Shown here in pieces: positions 17,013 to 25,351 of a stretch of 64,000 nt of DNA. The stretch's first letter is position 1, and every line of letters begins with the position of its first letter. A program made the translations under genes and the position numbers. Source of the DNA: Chryseobacterium indologenes (GTDB lineage: Bacteria > Bacteroidota > Bacteroidia > Flavobacteriales > Weeksellaceae); assembly GCF_002025665.1 (NCBI RefSeq), contig NZ_CP018786.1, positions 4,650,001 through 4,714,000 of the forward strand, in the 5' to 3' direction. The notes beneath the pieces are model-generated. The model ran no database searches. It saw only the letters and a list, made by a program, of their open reading frames with translations, and was not told the origin of the DNA.

Positions 17013-17139
17013 GCCTGAGAATATTCTTTCACAGGCTTTTTCAATGTTATATTTATTCCAGGAGCCCATCTCATTCATAAGACTGTAATATTCCACAAAG
17101 ATTGATTAAATCCACATTAAATTGCTCCGGAACCTCATT
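17004..17139 (-). pseudogene. Possible decayed gene remnant
   Basis: On the minus strand two adjacent frames look protein-like: NEVPEQFNVDLINLCG, with an in-frame stop directly upstream, and VEYYSLMNEMGSWNKYN continuing to IEKACERIFSGLF and a stop at about 17004. A shift near 17085 would join them. Family not recognised. The evidence is only the natural-looking residue composition, and a hairpin used as terminator by the 16302 gene falls inside it. Confidence 0.25.
17011..17043 (+). terminator. Terminator after the Dph6-like gene
   Basis: AAGCCTG (17011-17017) pairs with CAGGCTT (17032-17038), followed by TTTT. Confidence 0.6.
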
Positions 17140-17226
17140 CTAGCACGTAATTTGCTTCCCTTACTGCTCTTTAGGATATTTTAGTATCTTTAAAAGTATC
17201 AATCATCATTAAAAAATACAACACCT

Positions 17227-18339
17227 GTGATCAAAAATTTAGTATTCCTTTCCCTTTTCTGTGCTTTGCTTTCATGCAGTACTACTGAAGCACCAAAAAT
17301 GACGTATGTTGATAAAAAAGCAATTGTTGATTCTACTATTGCTGCTTTCGAGAAGACCCTTTTAGAACAACAGATTGATTCTACCTTCAAGAAATACCAT
17401 TTCAATGGAAGTATTGCTGTTTTTAAAGATTCTATTCCTCTTTACAGGAGAGAAAACGGTTATTCAGATTTTAAAAGAAAAACTAAAATTGACAGCAATA
17501 CCATTTTTGCAATTGGATCTGTAAGCAAGCAGTTCACAGCTGTTTTGATCCTGCTTCAGATGGAACAGGGAAAACTGAATATCACAGATAAAGTGTCAAA
17601 ATACCTGAAAGAATTTCAGATCAAAGAATATGAAAATATCACGATCCATCAACTGTTAAACCATACTTCAGGGTTGAATCTGATGGGTGGAAAACTGATG
17701 TTTAAGAGCGGTTCAGATTTTTTCTATTCCAATGACGGATTTAATACTCTTGGAAAGATTGTGGAAAAAGTTTCCGGGAAATCATATGATGAGAATGTAT
17801 CGGAACTGTTCAAAAAAGCAGGAATGACCCATTCTTCAACAGGAAATATTTTCAAAGGAAATAATTTTGCCAGTGCTTATGTTGGGACACCTGCCAAGTT
17901 CTCAGAAGTTCCCAATATGCCGAAAAGATTAGGCGGATCAGAAATTGGTACACCAGCTGGTGGAATATTATCTACGATTCAGGATCTTCATTCATGGAAT
18001 AATGCACTGTATGGCGGAAAAATTTTAAAACCGGAAACCCTTAAACTATTCATGGCAAAAAGTTCAGAAAGACACCATGCTATTTTTGGAAAAATGGGTT
18101 ACGCTTATGGAATTATGCTTAATATCGGTCAACCCAATTCTTATTTCCACAGCGGTTATATAAAAGGTTCTCCTTCCTTAAACATCTATTATCCGGATAC
18201 CAAAACGTCTGTGATTATCCTGTCTAATATTGCAGATGAAGAAAGAGGAAAAGGAGTAATCTTCAGACCTCATATTGAAGTGAAAAAGATCACAGACCAT
18301 CTTGAGAATACGCTTACACAGCTTAGGATAAAACAGTAG
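17227..18339 (+). CDS. Serine hydrolase lipoprotein, beta-lactamase class C / penicillin-binding-protein-like family
   Basis: 370 residues. The GTG at 17227 is chosen because it supplies a complete lipoprotein signal (MIKNLVFLSLFCALLSCS, lipobox LLSC); the next in-frame ATG lies after the lipid-modified Cys. Serine-hydrolase motifs: SxxK at GSVSKQF (catalytic Ser), YxN at FYSNDGFN, and HSG (FHSGYIKG) in place of KTG. The fold is shared by class C beta-lactamases, D-alanyl-D-alanine carboxypeptidases and esterases; the substrate cannot be told from these motifs. A weaker -7-like TATCTTTA lies about 40 bases upstream. Confidence 0.85.
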   Translation: MIKNLVFLSLFCALLSCSTTEAPKMTYVDKKAIVDSTIAAFEKTLLEQQIDSTFKKYHFNGSIAVFKDSIPLYRRENGYSDFKRKTKIDSNTIFAIGSVSKQFTAVLILLQMEQGKLNITDKVSKYLKEFQIKEYENITIHQLLNHTSGLNLMGGKLMFKSGSDFFYSNDGFNTLGKIVEKVSGKSYDENVSELFKKAGMTHSSTGNIFKGNNFASAYVGTPAKFSEVPNMPKRLGGSEIGTPAGGILSTIQDLHSWNNALYGGKILKPETLKLFMAKSSERHHAIFGKMGYAYGIMLNIGQPNSYFHSGYIKGSPSLNIYYPDTKTSVIILSNIADEERGKGVIFRPHIEVKKITDHLENTLTQLRIKQ

Positions 18340-18356
18340 TTTTAATGGTAGTCTTT

Positions 18357-19076
18357 CTATGTAAGTTTTAGAAATTCCAGCATTTTCACAAGGTTCTTTT
18401 TATGTTCAATGAAATTAAATACAGCAAAAGTAAGTGCAGTTTGCAATACAAAAGGAAGAATTAAAGTTATCAATACCCCAACAACATCTGTATAATTTTG
18501 CTGTCTGAAAAATTGGTAAGCATAATCACCACTCTTCAATGCTACCTGCGTCATAGAAGTAGCGCATACAACCATTAATCCAAGATTCTGCTGATACATG
18601 GTATAAAGACATTTTCCTTTGTATTTAAAGTCTGCTTTTATATATTTCCAGATTTTATAATTAAAAATCCAGATCAATAGTGTTGTCACTACAAATGAAC
18701 CATTAAGAAGTCTGAAAAATAATTTATATTCCTCCTGATTTCCTGCCATAAAAATCAATAATAGATTAATTACAAATGCAAGAACGGCTACCATTAAAGA
18801 TTTTTTGAAAAGACCACTGTATTTCTCCTGAATAATTCTTTTGGCAATCAAAGGAATTTTAGTGGGATAAAACAGCAGGTAATTAACCATTGTAAACTCT
18901 CCATTCCAGGATTCTTTTACTTTTGAGAAGGCTTCCTCAAATTTGATATTCTCATGGCTCTGAATATCCAAAATTTGGCTGATCATATGATCTTTTATTT
19001 CTACCAGAATATCCAGGGAAAGCTCTTGAGCTATCAGATAATCTGTAATTTTATTTTCCTGTGCTTCGGTCATCAT
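18357..19076 (-). CDS. Membrane protein encoded with the PadR regulator
   Basis: 239 residues, no family recognised. A soluble N-terminal part of about 95 residues (helical, LDILVEIKDHMISQ) precedes four hydrophobic segments (about 96-115, 125-142, 170-182 and 200-222). The ATG overlaps the padR stop (ATGATGA), so the two are translationally coupled. PadR regulators often control an adjacent membrane protein gene; a transport or stress role is possible but not shown. Confidence 0.75.
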   Translation of the reverse strand: MMTEAQENKITDYLIAQELSLDILVEIKDHMISQILDIQSHENIKFEEAFSKVKESWNGEFTMVNYLLFYPTKIPLIAKRIIQEKYSGLFKKSLMVAVLAFVINLLLIFMAGNQEEYKLFFRLLNGSFVVTTLLIWIFNYKIWKYIKADFKYKGKCLYTMYQQNLGLMVVCATSMTQVALKSGDYAYQFFRQQNYTDVVGVLITLILPFVLQTALTFAVFNFIEHKKNLVKMLEFLKLT

Positions 19077-19396
19077 ATATTGAATATTGTCTGTAAGTTG
19101 ACTAAATAACTTTTCATCTCAGTTTCTTGCTCTGCCTGTTGTTTTTTTCCTTTTTCAGTCAACAGATAATATTTCCTGTCTCTCCCATTAATATTCTGAA
19201 TTTCGGAAGTGATCATTCCATCGCTTTCTAATTTGTGTAGCAATGGATAGAGTGCACCTTCCGTCATTTCAAGTTCACCCAGAGTAAGTTCTTTGGCTCT
19301 TTGGGTAATCTGATATCCATACATCTTTACTTCTTTCGAAAGGAGCTTCAAAATAATATTCCGCAAAGTACCTTTATAGAGACTATTCTTTTTCAT
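19073..19396 (-). CDS. PadR family transcriptional regulator
   Basis: 107 residues. Winged-helix PadR domain: KGTLRNIILKLLSKE, MYGYQITQRAKEL, EGALYPLLHKLESDGMI and GRDRKYYLLTEKGKKQ. The short C-terminal helix is typical of the small subfamily that dimerises through it. Two copies of the palindrome TTATGCATAA lie directly upstream (19421-19445), the nearer overlapping the -7 box, which points to autorepression of the padR-membrane protein operon. Confidence 0.93.
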   Translation of the reverse strand: MKKNSLYKGTLRNIILKLLSKEVKMYGYQITQRAKELTLGELEMTEGALYPLLHKLESDGMITSEIQNINGRDRKYYLLTEKGKKQQAEQETEMKSYLVNLQTIFNI

Positions 19397-19415
19397 AGAA
19401 TGATTATATACCTTG

Positions 19416-19445
19416 CAAACTTATGCATAATTTTCTTATGCATAA
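19416..19445 (-). promoter_or_regulatory. padR promoter with tandem palindromic operators
   Basis: The minus strand has -7 box TAAGTTTG (19423-19416). The palindrome TTATGCATAA occurs at 19421-19430 and again at 19436-19445, separated by TTTTC, centres 15 bases apart. The proximal copy overlaps the -7 box. This is the arrangement of a PadR autorepressor operator and also faces the divergent 19477 gene. Confidence 0.6.
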
Positions 19446-19476
19446 AAATTTAAAGTAAAATATTTTAATTTGCTGT

Positions 19477-20001
19477 ATGAAAAAAATGTATTTCATTGCC
19501 ATTTATCCACCTCAGGAAATTATTGAAGAAATAAAAGTGTTTAAACAAGATCTGGCAACAAATTATGCCAATTCCAAGGCCTTGAAAAATGAAGCTCATA
19601 TTACACTTTTTCCTCCCTTTTCAAGAGAAATTGAACTGGAGGAGGATATTCATATTGCTTTTCAGAAGATCAATACAGAAATCACACCTTTTAAAGTAGA
19701 ACTGGACGGCTTTGGAAGCTTTCCTAATCCTAAAAATCCTGTACTCTATATTAAGCCCAAAGAAAATGCTCAATTAACAGAGCTTTATCATAGGGTAAAG
19801 GAACATTTTAATTTTGCCCAATATTCCTTTCACCCACATATGACTGTGGGATTCAGAGATCTGACCTGGGAAAATTATCTTAAAGCCTGGGAAAAATATG
19901 AACCCAAGGAATATAAAACTAAATTTATAGTTGATAAAATTCTCCTACTCCGTCATGATGGACAATGGGTACCTATAGCAGAGAAAAAGCTGGAAAAATA
20001 A
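19477..20001 (+). CDS. 2'-5' RNA ligase / 2H phosphoesterase family protein
   Basis: 174 residues. Two H-x-T-hydrophobic motifs define the 2H phosphoesterase superfamily: HITLFPPF (about residue 44) and HPHMTVGF (about residue 126). LigT-like bacterial members open or close 2'-5' or cyclic phosphodiester bonds in RNA or nucleotides; the natural substrate is generally unknown. No signal peptide, so cytoplasmic. Divergent from padR across a 80-base spacer that holds the putative PadR operators. Confidence 0.85.
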   Translation: MKKMYFIAIYPPQEIIEEIKVFKQDLATNYANSKALKNEAHITLFPPFSREIELEEDIHIAFQKINTEITPFKVELDGFGSFPNPKNPVLYIKPKENAQLTELYHRVKEHFNFAQYSFHPHMTVGFRDLTWENYLKAWEKYEPKEYKTKFIVDKILLLRHDGQWVPIAEKKLEK

Positions 20002-20030
20002 AACCGGCTGCTGGAGCCGGTTTCGTTTCA
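20001..20030. terminator. Bidirectional terminator
   Basis: AAACCGGCT (20001-20009), loop GCTGG, AGCCGGTTT (20015-20023), between convergent genes ending at 20001 and 20032. Confidence 0.8.
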
Positions 20031-20031
20031 T

Positions 20032-21390
20032 TTATTCTTTGATGATCTTCTGAGAAATAATCAGGTTTTTATTTTCTTTTACATTCAACAGATAAGTACC
20101 TGCCGGATAGTTTTTAATATCAACCTTTATAGCAGAATCATTCAGTTCAAATCTGGATGGAATAAGCTTTCCTGAGGCATCATAAACTTCAACGTTTATA
20201 TTTTTTGAAAAGGACTGTTTCCCTTTAATGAAAAATTCTCCATCTGTTGGGTTCGGATAAATACTAAACCGTCTTTCTTCAGCTTTTACCTCTGAAACTC
20301 TAAGCGTAGTTTTGCTCAAAGTCCAGGAAACATTGGTAACATGGAGTGTACTGTGATTATCTACTTTCAAAAGCGGATTGTTATCTACAACCGAAAGCGT
20401 CAAGGTATTATTTCCGTTATTGAGTTGTCCAGGGGTAATGGTAATGCTACTTCCTGTTTCTCCAAGAGTCGTTCCGTTTAAACTCCAGGAATTAACCAGC
20501 GTATTCGGGATGGGAAGGATTTCATTGGCCGTGAAAGTAACATTGGATGTAGCATCCACAGTTGTATTATTAGCCGGAGTATAGGAATCCACAGGAGAAA
20601 CCAAACTATGGATTCTTTCAATAATTGCCTCTTTACATACTGAGCAGAACTGTTGATTAAGATATCTCATTTCACAACTCTGATGCGGTCTGAACCAAGT
20701 TGGGCTTTCCGCATGAGCATACACTCCTACTCCATTCAATCCTACCCAGTTTTTCCACTTTATCGTTGCCGGATTAGAGGTCTGGGTTTTATTGGGAGAT
20801 TCCAGCGAACCTGAAAACCAATATTCATCCGCTAATTTACCAAAAGAATGCCCCAGCTCATGCACCACAATTTCATTGGAAGAACCATTAAGTGAAGCAA
20901 AAGCATAAGTTCCTCCACAACCACCATATTCTGTAGAATTACCCAGCACGTAAGTAATGTCATAATCTGGGATATTGGCTGCCAGAACCTGCCCTACTTT
21001 ATTGGTTGTATTACTGTATATACATCGGTGAACTCCTACATCAAAAGTAGATCCAAGATAATTATTGGGGTTGGTAACAGGAATTACAGGCTCTGTCACA
21101 TCTGTTGCAGTTCCAGGATGTTTTACTCCTGATTCCGTGGAAATCACTTTTACCGCATAGGCATTAAAGTAATTTTTATATTCTGTATAAGGACTTTTTG
21201 TAAAGAGATAATTGACTGTATTCTGAGCCGCTGTTGTAAAAGCAGTCTGCTGCGCGGTAGTAAATCCGTCTCCTAAAACTGCAATCACAACACGTTTACT
21301 GTTGTCTCCATTCTGTAAAAGAGGAATGGTCTCGAATGTCTGGGCAAAACAACTGCTTCCGATTAAAAGGGATAATAAAGTTTTTTTCAT
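20032..21390 (-). CDS. M64 family metallopeptidase with T9SS type A sorting domain
   Basis: 452 residues. Signal peptide MKKTLLSLLIGSSCFAQ. The M64 (IgA peptidase-like) catalytic domain spans about 20-265, with the zinc site VVHELGHSFGKLADEYW at about residue 178 (HExxH and the downstream ADEY block) and Cys-rich segments (GGCGGTY, HQSCEMRYLNQQFCSVC). An Ig-like domain follows (about 270-360), then a type A sorting domain (FSIYPNPTDGEFFIKG ... YPAGTYLLNVKEN), so the enzyme is secreted or surface-attached by T9SS. It is encoded 2 bases after the 21393-21878 gene, in one operon. Confidence 0.9.
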   Translation of the reverse strand: MKKTLLSLLIGSSCFAQTFETIPLLQNGDNSKRVVIAVLGDGFTTAQQTAFTTAAQNTVNYLFTKSPYTEYKNYFNAYAVKVISTESGVKHPGTATDVTEPVIPVTNPNNYLGSTFDVGVHRCIYSNTTNKVGQVLAANIPDYDITYVLGNSTEYGGCGGTYAFASLNGSSNEIVVHELGHSFGKLADEYWFSGSLESPNKTQTSNPATIKWKNWVGLNGVGVYAHAESPTWFRPHQSCEMRYLNQQFCSVCKEAIIERIHSLVSPVDSYTPANNTTVDATSNVTFTANEILPIPNTLVNSWSLNGTTLGETGSSITITPGQLNNGNNTLTLSVVDNNPLLKVDNHSTLHVTNVSWTLSKTTLRVSEVKAEERRFSIYPNPTDGEFFIKGKQSFSKNINVEVYDASGKLIPSRFELNDSAIKVDIKNYPAGTYLLNVKENKNLIISQKIIKE

Positions 21391-21392
21391 AA

Positions 21393-21878
21393 TTATAGTT
21401 TTTGTGTGAATAATACTTGCACACCATCATCAGTGGCTTTTTCAATCTTTACTGACTGAACATTTTCAGAATAAGAAAACCTGGCACTGAATTCAGTATT
21501 TTGAAGGGAAGCTTTATGTCTGGAAATTCCTTCTTTTTCATATACCTCCAATTCAGGATTAAAAGGATCTTTCACAAGCTGTTTACCTACTTCTTTTCCA
21601 TCAGACCCTGTTAATGTAATCACAAGATCACCCTTACGAACATCATCTCTTTCAAAAGAAGGTACATGTTTTAGTCTGCCGTCTGCAATTTTAGTACTCT
21701 GGAGCATAATTTTGGCATTCCCTGACTGATCTTTATCTGCCTTGAAAAACAAATAAATAATCCGGTCGCTCTTTGTTATAAAGATTTCCGAATCCTTACT
21801 TTGAATTAAACTACTTTCCTTCTGAAAGCTGCATAACAGGAAAGCAGGAACAATAAGTACATTAAATACATTTTTCAT
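21393..21878 (-). CDS. Exported protein of unknown function in operon with the M64 peptidase
   Basis: 161 residues from ATG 21878 (an upstream in-frame start adds two residues). The hydrophobic N-terminus (MKNVFNVLIVPAFLLCSF) looks like an export signal, but the residues before Cys do not form a proper lipobox. The rest is beta-rich and hydrophilic. Two bases separate its stop from the metallopeptidase start, suggesting a function with that enzyme (inhibitor, chaperone or substrate-binding partner; inference). A near-consensus TACCTTTA lies upstream on the minus strand. Confidence 0.65.
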   Translation of the reverse strand: MKNVFNVLIVPAFLLCSFQKESSLIQSKDSEIFITKSDRIIYLFFKADKDQSGNAKIMLQSTKIADGRLKHVPSFERDDVRKGDLVITLTGSDGKEVGKQLVKDPFNPELEVYEKEGISRHKASLQNTEFSARFSYSENVQSVKIEKATDDGVQVLFTQKL

Positions 21879-21965
21879 AATCATTTTTGTTTAAAGGTAC
21901 TAAAGTTTTAAATAAAAACGAAAATCATTAACAATACTTTTTTACACTTAAAACATAGAAAGTCA

Positions 21966-21973
21966 TATCTTTG
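21966..21973 (+). promoter_or_regulatory. ruvC: -7 promoter box TATCTTTG for ruvC
   Basis: Matches TAnnTTTG and ends only 5 bases before the ATG at 21979, implying a leaderless or nearly leaderless mRNA. Confidence 0.5.
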
Positions 21974-21978
21974 AAGCA

Positions 21979-22533
21979 ATGATTTCAGAGAAAATAATTT
22001 TAGGAATTGACCCGGGAACAACGGTAATGGGATTTGGTATTATCTCCGTAAAAAAAGGAAAAATGGAGATGGTCTCTATTCATGAACTGATCTTAAAAAA
22101 ATATCCCAATCACGAAACCAAGCTTAAGTACATTTTTGAAAGAACCCTGTCTCTTATTGACGAGTTTCACCCTGATGAAGTCGCTCTTGAAGCTCCTTTC
22201 TATGGAAAAAATGTACAGAGTATGCTTAAACTTGGACGTGCTCAGGGTGTTGCCATGGCTGCCAGTCTTTACAGAAACATCCCTATTACGGAATATTCTC
22301 CAAAAAAAATTAAAATGGCTATCACCGGAAATGGTAACGCCAGTAAGGAACAGGTAGCAGGTATGCTTCAAAACCTTCTTAAATTAAAGGAATTCCCTAC
22401 AAAATATTTAGATGCTTCCGATGGTCTTGCTGTAGCAGTATGTCATCATTTTAATTCCGGAACTATAGCTGATACTAAATCATATTCCGGATGGGAGAGT
22501 TTTTTAAAGCAGAATCCGGATAGATTGAAATAA
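21979..22533 (+). CDS. ruvC: Crossover junction endodeoxyribonuclease RuvC
   Basis: 184 residues. Resolves Holliday junctions with RuvAB in homologous recombination. Acidic catalytic residues are in place: Asp in ILGIDPGT (residue 11), Glu in VALEAPFYG (about residue 70), and two Asp in DASDGLAVAVCHH (about 140-143). The GRAQGVAMA and YSPKKIKMAITGNGNASKEQ blocks are typical. Length is normal with a short C-terminal tail. Divergent from the M64 operon. Confidence 0.97.
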   Translation: MISEKIILGIDPGTTVMGFGIISVKKGKMEMVSIHELILKKYPNHETKLKYIFERTLSLIDEFHPDEVALEAPFYGKNVQSMLKLGRAQGVAMAASLYRNIPITEYSPKKIKMAITGNGNASKEQVAGMLQNLLKLKEFPTKYLDASDGLAVAVCHHFNSGTIADTKSYSGWESFLKQNPDRLK

Positions 22534-22642
22534 TTTTTGCATTCCCTTTATAAGTTTTTCAAAAAAAATTTAACCTTCTTAAAAACAACATTTTAAGCAA
22601 ATACGCACAATTACTTGGTAAAACATAATACTATCTTTTACA

Positions 22643-22669
22643 TTGGTATGATTTTTAGTATTACCTTTG
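22643..22669 (+). promoter_or_regulatory. Promoter of the DUF4407 gene
   Basis: TTG (22643-22645), 16-base spacer, TACCTTTG (22662-22669), the Bacteroidota consensus with a slightly short spacer, 15 bases before ATG 22685. Confidence 0.6.
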
Positions 22670-22684
22670 TATAAATTTTCAGTT

Positions 22685-23755
22685 ATGAAAACAAACCAAC
22701 AAACTATAAATCAAGGAACTCATAAAATAAACTGGTTCCAAAAGTTTCTGATGGTATGTTCAGGCGGGAACATCCATATTTTAAGAAAGACTCCGAGCGA
22801 ATGGAATAAGTTTTCCGGCATCGGAGGTATTGTCCTTTTCACTGCAGTATTCGCCACTTTGTCTGCAGGTTATGCGATGTATACAGTATTCGATAATATT
22901 TGGGCCTCTGTAGGATTCGGAGTTCTGTGGGGATTAATGATTTTCAATCTTGACCGTTATATTGTTTCTTCCATCAAAAAAACAGGAACATGGTGGAATC
23001 AGATTCTGATGTCTATCCCACGTCTCATCCTTGCAACCTTTCTGGGAATTATCATTTCCAAACCTTTAGAACTTAAAATTTTTGAAAAAGAGGTCAACAA
23101 ACAGCTGAATACCATTATTCAAAGAAATAAAAAACAGCTACAGGGTGAAATGAATGGCAGGATTCTTCAACAAAGTGGTCCTTTTGAAACAGAAAAGCAG
23201 CAAATTTCAGGAAAAATTGCTCAGTACCAGCAATCCTATGACTCTGCTTCTGTAGAGCTTGAAAAAGAAATCCTGGGTAAACAATCGGGATTAACCAGTG
23301 GAAAAGAAGGTTATGGCCCAAATGCCAAACGTAAGCAACAATTGAAGGAGCAACGCAGACTGGATCTTGAAAATTATCAGAAGCAGGCAGCTCCCAGACT
23401 GGAATATCTGGATAAAGAGATATCCAAGGTATACACTAATCTGGAAACAGAAAGAAAATCTACAGAAACTTTCGAAGATAAGTTCAATGGTTTTGCAGCA
23501 AGACTTCAGGCATTGGATGAACTTGGTAAAAATTCGGCGATCATTGGACTTGCAGCCGCTTTTATCATGGGATTGTTTATTTGTCTTGAGATTTCTCCGG
23601 TTCTGGTAAAATTAATCTCTCACGTAGGACCGTATGATTATCTTTTAGAAAAAACAGAAAATGATTTCAGGTTGTATTCTAAAGAGAAAATTGAAAAAGG
23701 AAATGCTCTCACTGATTTCAGAATTGATGATTTTAAGGATAATCTGAAAAATTAA
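22685..23755 (+). CDS. DUF4407 domain membrane protein
   Basis: 356 residues from ATG 22685; an upstream in-frame TTG at 22667 lies inside the -7 box and is rejected. Conserved start block MVCSGGNIHILRKTPSEWNK leads into membrane segments at about 45-65 and 73-92 (the LDRYIVSS motif follows), another at about 105-125, then a coiled-coil-rich soluble region (about 130-275; QQISGKIAQYQQSYD, RKQQLKEQRRLDLENYQKQ) and a last membrane segment near 287-305. Integral membrane protein of unknown function, widespread in Bacteroidota. Confidence 0.85.
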   Translation: MKTNQQTINQGTHKINWFQKFLMVCSGGNIHILRKTPSEWNKFSGIGGIVLFTAVFATLSAGYAMYTVFDNIWASVGFGVLWGLMIFNLDRYIVSSIKKTGTWWNQILMSIPRLILATFLGIIISKPLELKIFEKEVNKQLNTIIQRNKKQLQGEMNGRILQQSGPFETEKQQISGKIAQYQQSYDSASVELEKEILGKQSGLTSGKEGYGPNAKRKQQLKEQRRLDLENYQKQAAPRLEYLDKEISKVYTNLETERKSTETFEDKFNGFAARLQALDELGKNSAIIGLAAAFIMGLFICLEISPVLVKLISHVGPYDYLLEKTENDFRLYSKEKIEKGNALTDFRIDDFKDNLKN

Positions 23756-23835
23756 AATAATAATTAAATGCATCACCCAATCTTAAACATTAGAGAAAAA
23801 ATCTATAATAAATAATTTTTCAATAAATAAAATCT

Positions 23836-23868
23836 AACCTTTCGTGATATATCGAAAGGTTTTTCTTT
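23836..23868 (+). terminator. Terminator after the DUF4407 gene
   Basis: AACCTTTCG (23836-23844) pairs with CGAAAGGTT (23853-23861), followed by TTTCTTTT. Confidence 0.8.
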
Positions 23869-23928
23869 TAATCAAGCATTTTATGTAAAATATTTTTTAA
23901 TTTTATATTACTTAAAATCCTTGTTATC

Positions 23929-24522
23929 ATGAAAAACTTAATTTTTGCATGTACACTGCTGATAGGCAGTGCATTTGCTCCTGCTCTAAAAGCACAGGCA
24001 TCAGAACCATTTTTAGGGCAAATAGCCTTTGTACCTTATAATTTTGCTCCAAAATACTGGGCAGAATGTAATGGGCAGATTCTGCCTATCGCTCAAAATC
24101 AAGCACTTTTTTCATTATTAGGAACCACTTATGGAGGAAATGGGACAACCACATTTGCTTTACCAGACATGAGAGGAAGAGTACTTGTTCATAACGGACA
24201 GGCTCCGGGAGGCCCTACTACGTATACCATGGGAGAAACCGGAGGAACCGAAAGTGTAACACTATTGATAACACAAATGCCGGCTCACAATCATACTGTA
24301 AATGCTGTAACTACTGAGGGGAATCAGAATTCTCCTACCAACAGCCTTCCGGCAGACACCAAAATTCTTGATAAAGAGTATTCTGATGCACCAGCAAATA
24401 CTACTATGAAGAACACAATGGTAAACAACGCCGGCGGAAGTCAGCCACACGAAAACAGACCTCCGTTTATTACCCTGAAATGCATCATTGCATTAGCAGG
24501 AGTCTTTCCATCACAAAACTAA
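23929..24522 (+). CDS. Exported phage-tail-collar domain protein (microcystin-dependent-protein-like)
   Basis: 197 residues. Signal peptide at 1-24 (...LKAQA), then a tail collar domain (EPFLGQIAFVPYNFAPKYWA, CNGQILPIAQNQALFSLLG, YGGNGTTTFALPDMRGR) and the His-containing MPAHNHTV motif, ending RPPFITLKCIIALAG. The fold is that of phage short-tail-fibre collar proteins and MdpB-type proteins. Most relatives lack a signal peptide, so the secreted form is notable; no phage genes surround it. The T9SS-sorted protein at 24528 follows after 5 bases. Confidence 0.85.
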   Translation: MKNLIFACTLLIGSAFAPALKAQASEPFLGQIAFVPYNFAPKYWAECNGQILPIAQNQALFSLLGTTYGGNGTTTFALPDMRGRVLVHNGQAPGGPTTYTMGETGGTESVTLLITQMPAHNHTVNAVTTEGNQNSPTNSLPADTKILDKEYSDAPANTTMKNTMVNNAGGSQPHENRPPFITLKCIIALAGVFPSQN

Positions 24523-24527
24523 TAATT

Positions 24528-25220
24528 ATGAAAATTCTTTACTTATTATGTCTTGCTATGGGAAGCTCAGCTTTCACGCAGACAATAACTTTCAGTGGAT
24601 GTCCTAATCTGTTTGATAGTCCGCCTAATACTTTTGTTTTTAACAAAACAGGAGTAGATGCCTTTAGTAAAAACATCTATATGACCACTCCTATTGATGG
24701 CGGACAGGATTGTAGTGGACTAGGTACCTGTGAATTTAAAATTCAATGGAACAATGCTCTTACAAGATGGGAATTTCTTGGAGATGAAGGAAACGGAACC
24801 TTTACCACTCCTTCTCTGATTTATTATAATTCAACAGGAAATAATGCTCTCCCCATCCCTCCAGGTAATATTGTTGGAACCTGGGTAGAGAATACAGCAA
24901 TTACAAATGGGCAGTGCGGTGGTAATCTTACTGCAGCAAATTCTACCATGACGGGTGATGTACAAACCACAACGTTAGGAACTTCAGAGCTTACGAAAAA
25001 TAAAATTCAGATTTTTCCTAATCCTGTGACTGATCTCATCAGTATTAAAGGTATCGGCGACGGAACGTCAATCCAGATTTATACTACGGACGGACGTCTT
25101 GTAAAGTCAGAAATGTTTGATTCTAAGATTGATGTTTCACAACTTCTTCCCGGAGGATATGTACTGAAAATAAATACCAGAAATTTTCAGACGCATCAAT
25201 TTAAATTTGTGAAAAAATAA
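24528..25220 (+). CDS. Small T9SS type A sorting domain protein
   Basis: 230 residues from ATG 24528; the longer frame from 24480 overlaps the previous gene and lacks a signal peptide at its start. Signal peptide MKILYLLCLAMGSSAFTQ. The middle ~130 residues (FSGCPNLFDSPPNTFVFNKT, CSGLGTCEFKIQWN, RWEFLGDEGN) form a Cys-containing beta-rich domain seen in flavobacterial secreted proteins; function unknown. A type A sorting domain (IQIFPNPVTDLISIKGIGDG ... LLPGGYVLKINT) directs T9SS export. Probably cotranscribed with the tail collar protein. Confidence 0.85.
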   Translation: MKILYLLCLAMGSSAFTQTITFSGCPNLFDSPPNTFVFNKTGVDAFSKNIYMTTPIDGGQDCSGLGTCEFKIQWNNALTRWEFLGDEGNGTFTTPSLIYYNSTGNNALPIPPGNIVGTWVENTAITNGQCGGNLTAANSTMTGDVQTTTLGTSELTKNKIQIFPNPVTDLISIKGIGDGTSIQIYTTDGRLVKSEMFDSKIDVSQLLPGGYVLKINTRNFQTHQFKFVKK

Positions 25221-25243
25221 ATACTAAAAAAGAATAAATGATT

Positions 25244-25274
25244 AAAGCTTTCGAAATTTTCGGAGGCTTTTTTT
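25244..25274 (+). terminator. Terminator after the 24528 gene
   Basis: AAAGCTTTCGAAA (25244-25256) pairs with TTTCGGAGGCTTT (25258-25270) with G-U pairs, followed by TTTT. Confidence 0.7.
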
Positions 25275-25294
25275 GAATCCAATTTTGATATAAA

Positions 25295-25328
25295 ATAAAA
25301 AATGTCCCCATAGAAATGAGGACATTTA
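25295..25328 (-). terminator. Terminator of the M43 protease gene
   Basis: AAATGTCC (25300-25307) pairs with GGACATTT (25320-25327); the A-run at about 25295-25301 gives the T-run on the minus strand. Confidence 0.7.
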
Positions 25329-25351
25329 TATTTATTTAAATGATAATCAAT

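Noticed and set aside
23929..24522. Prophage remnant suggested by the tail collar domain
   Set aside because: The protein has a signal peptide and there are no other phage genes, integrase or attachment sites nearby.
24480..24527. Upstream start of the 24528 gene
   Set aside because: It overlaps the preceding coding region and would place the signal peptide internally.
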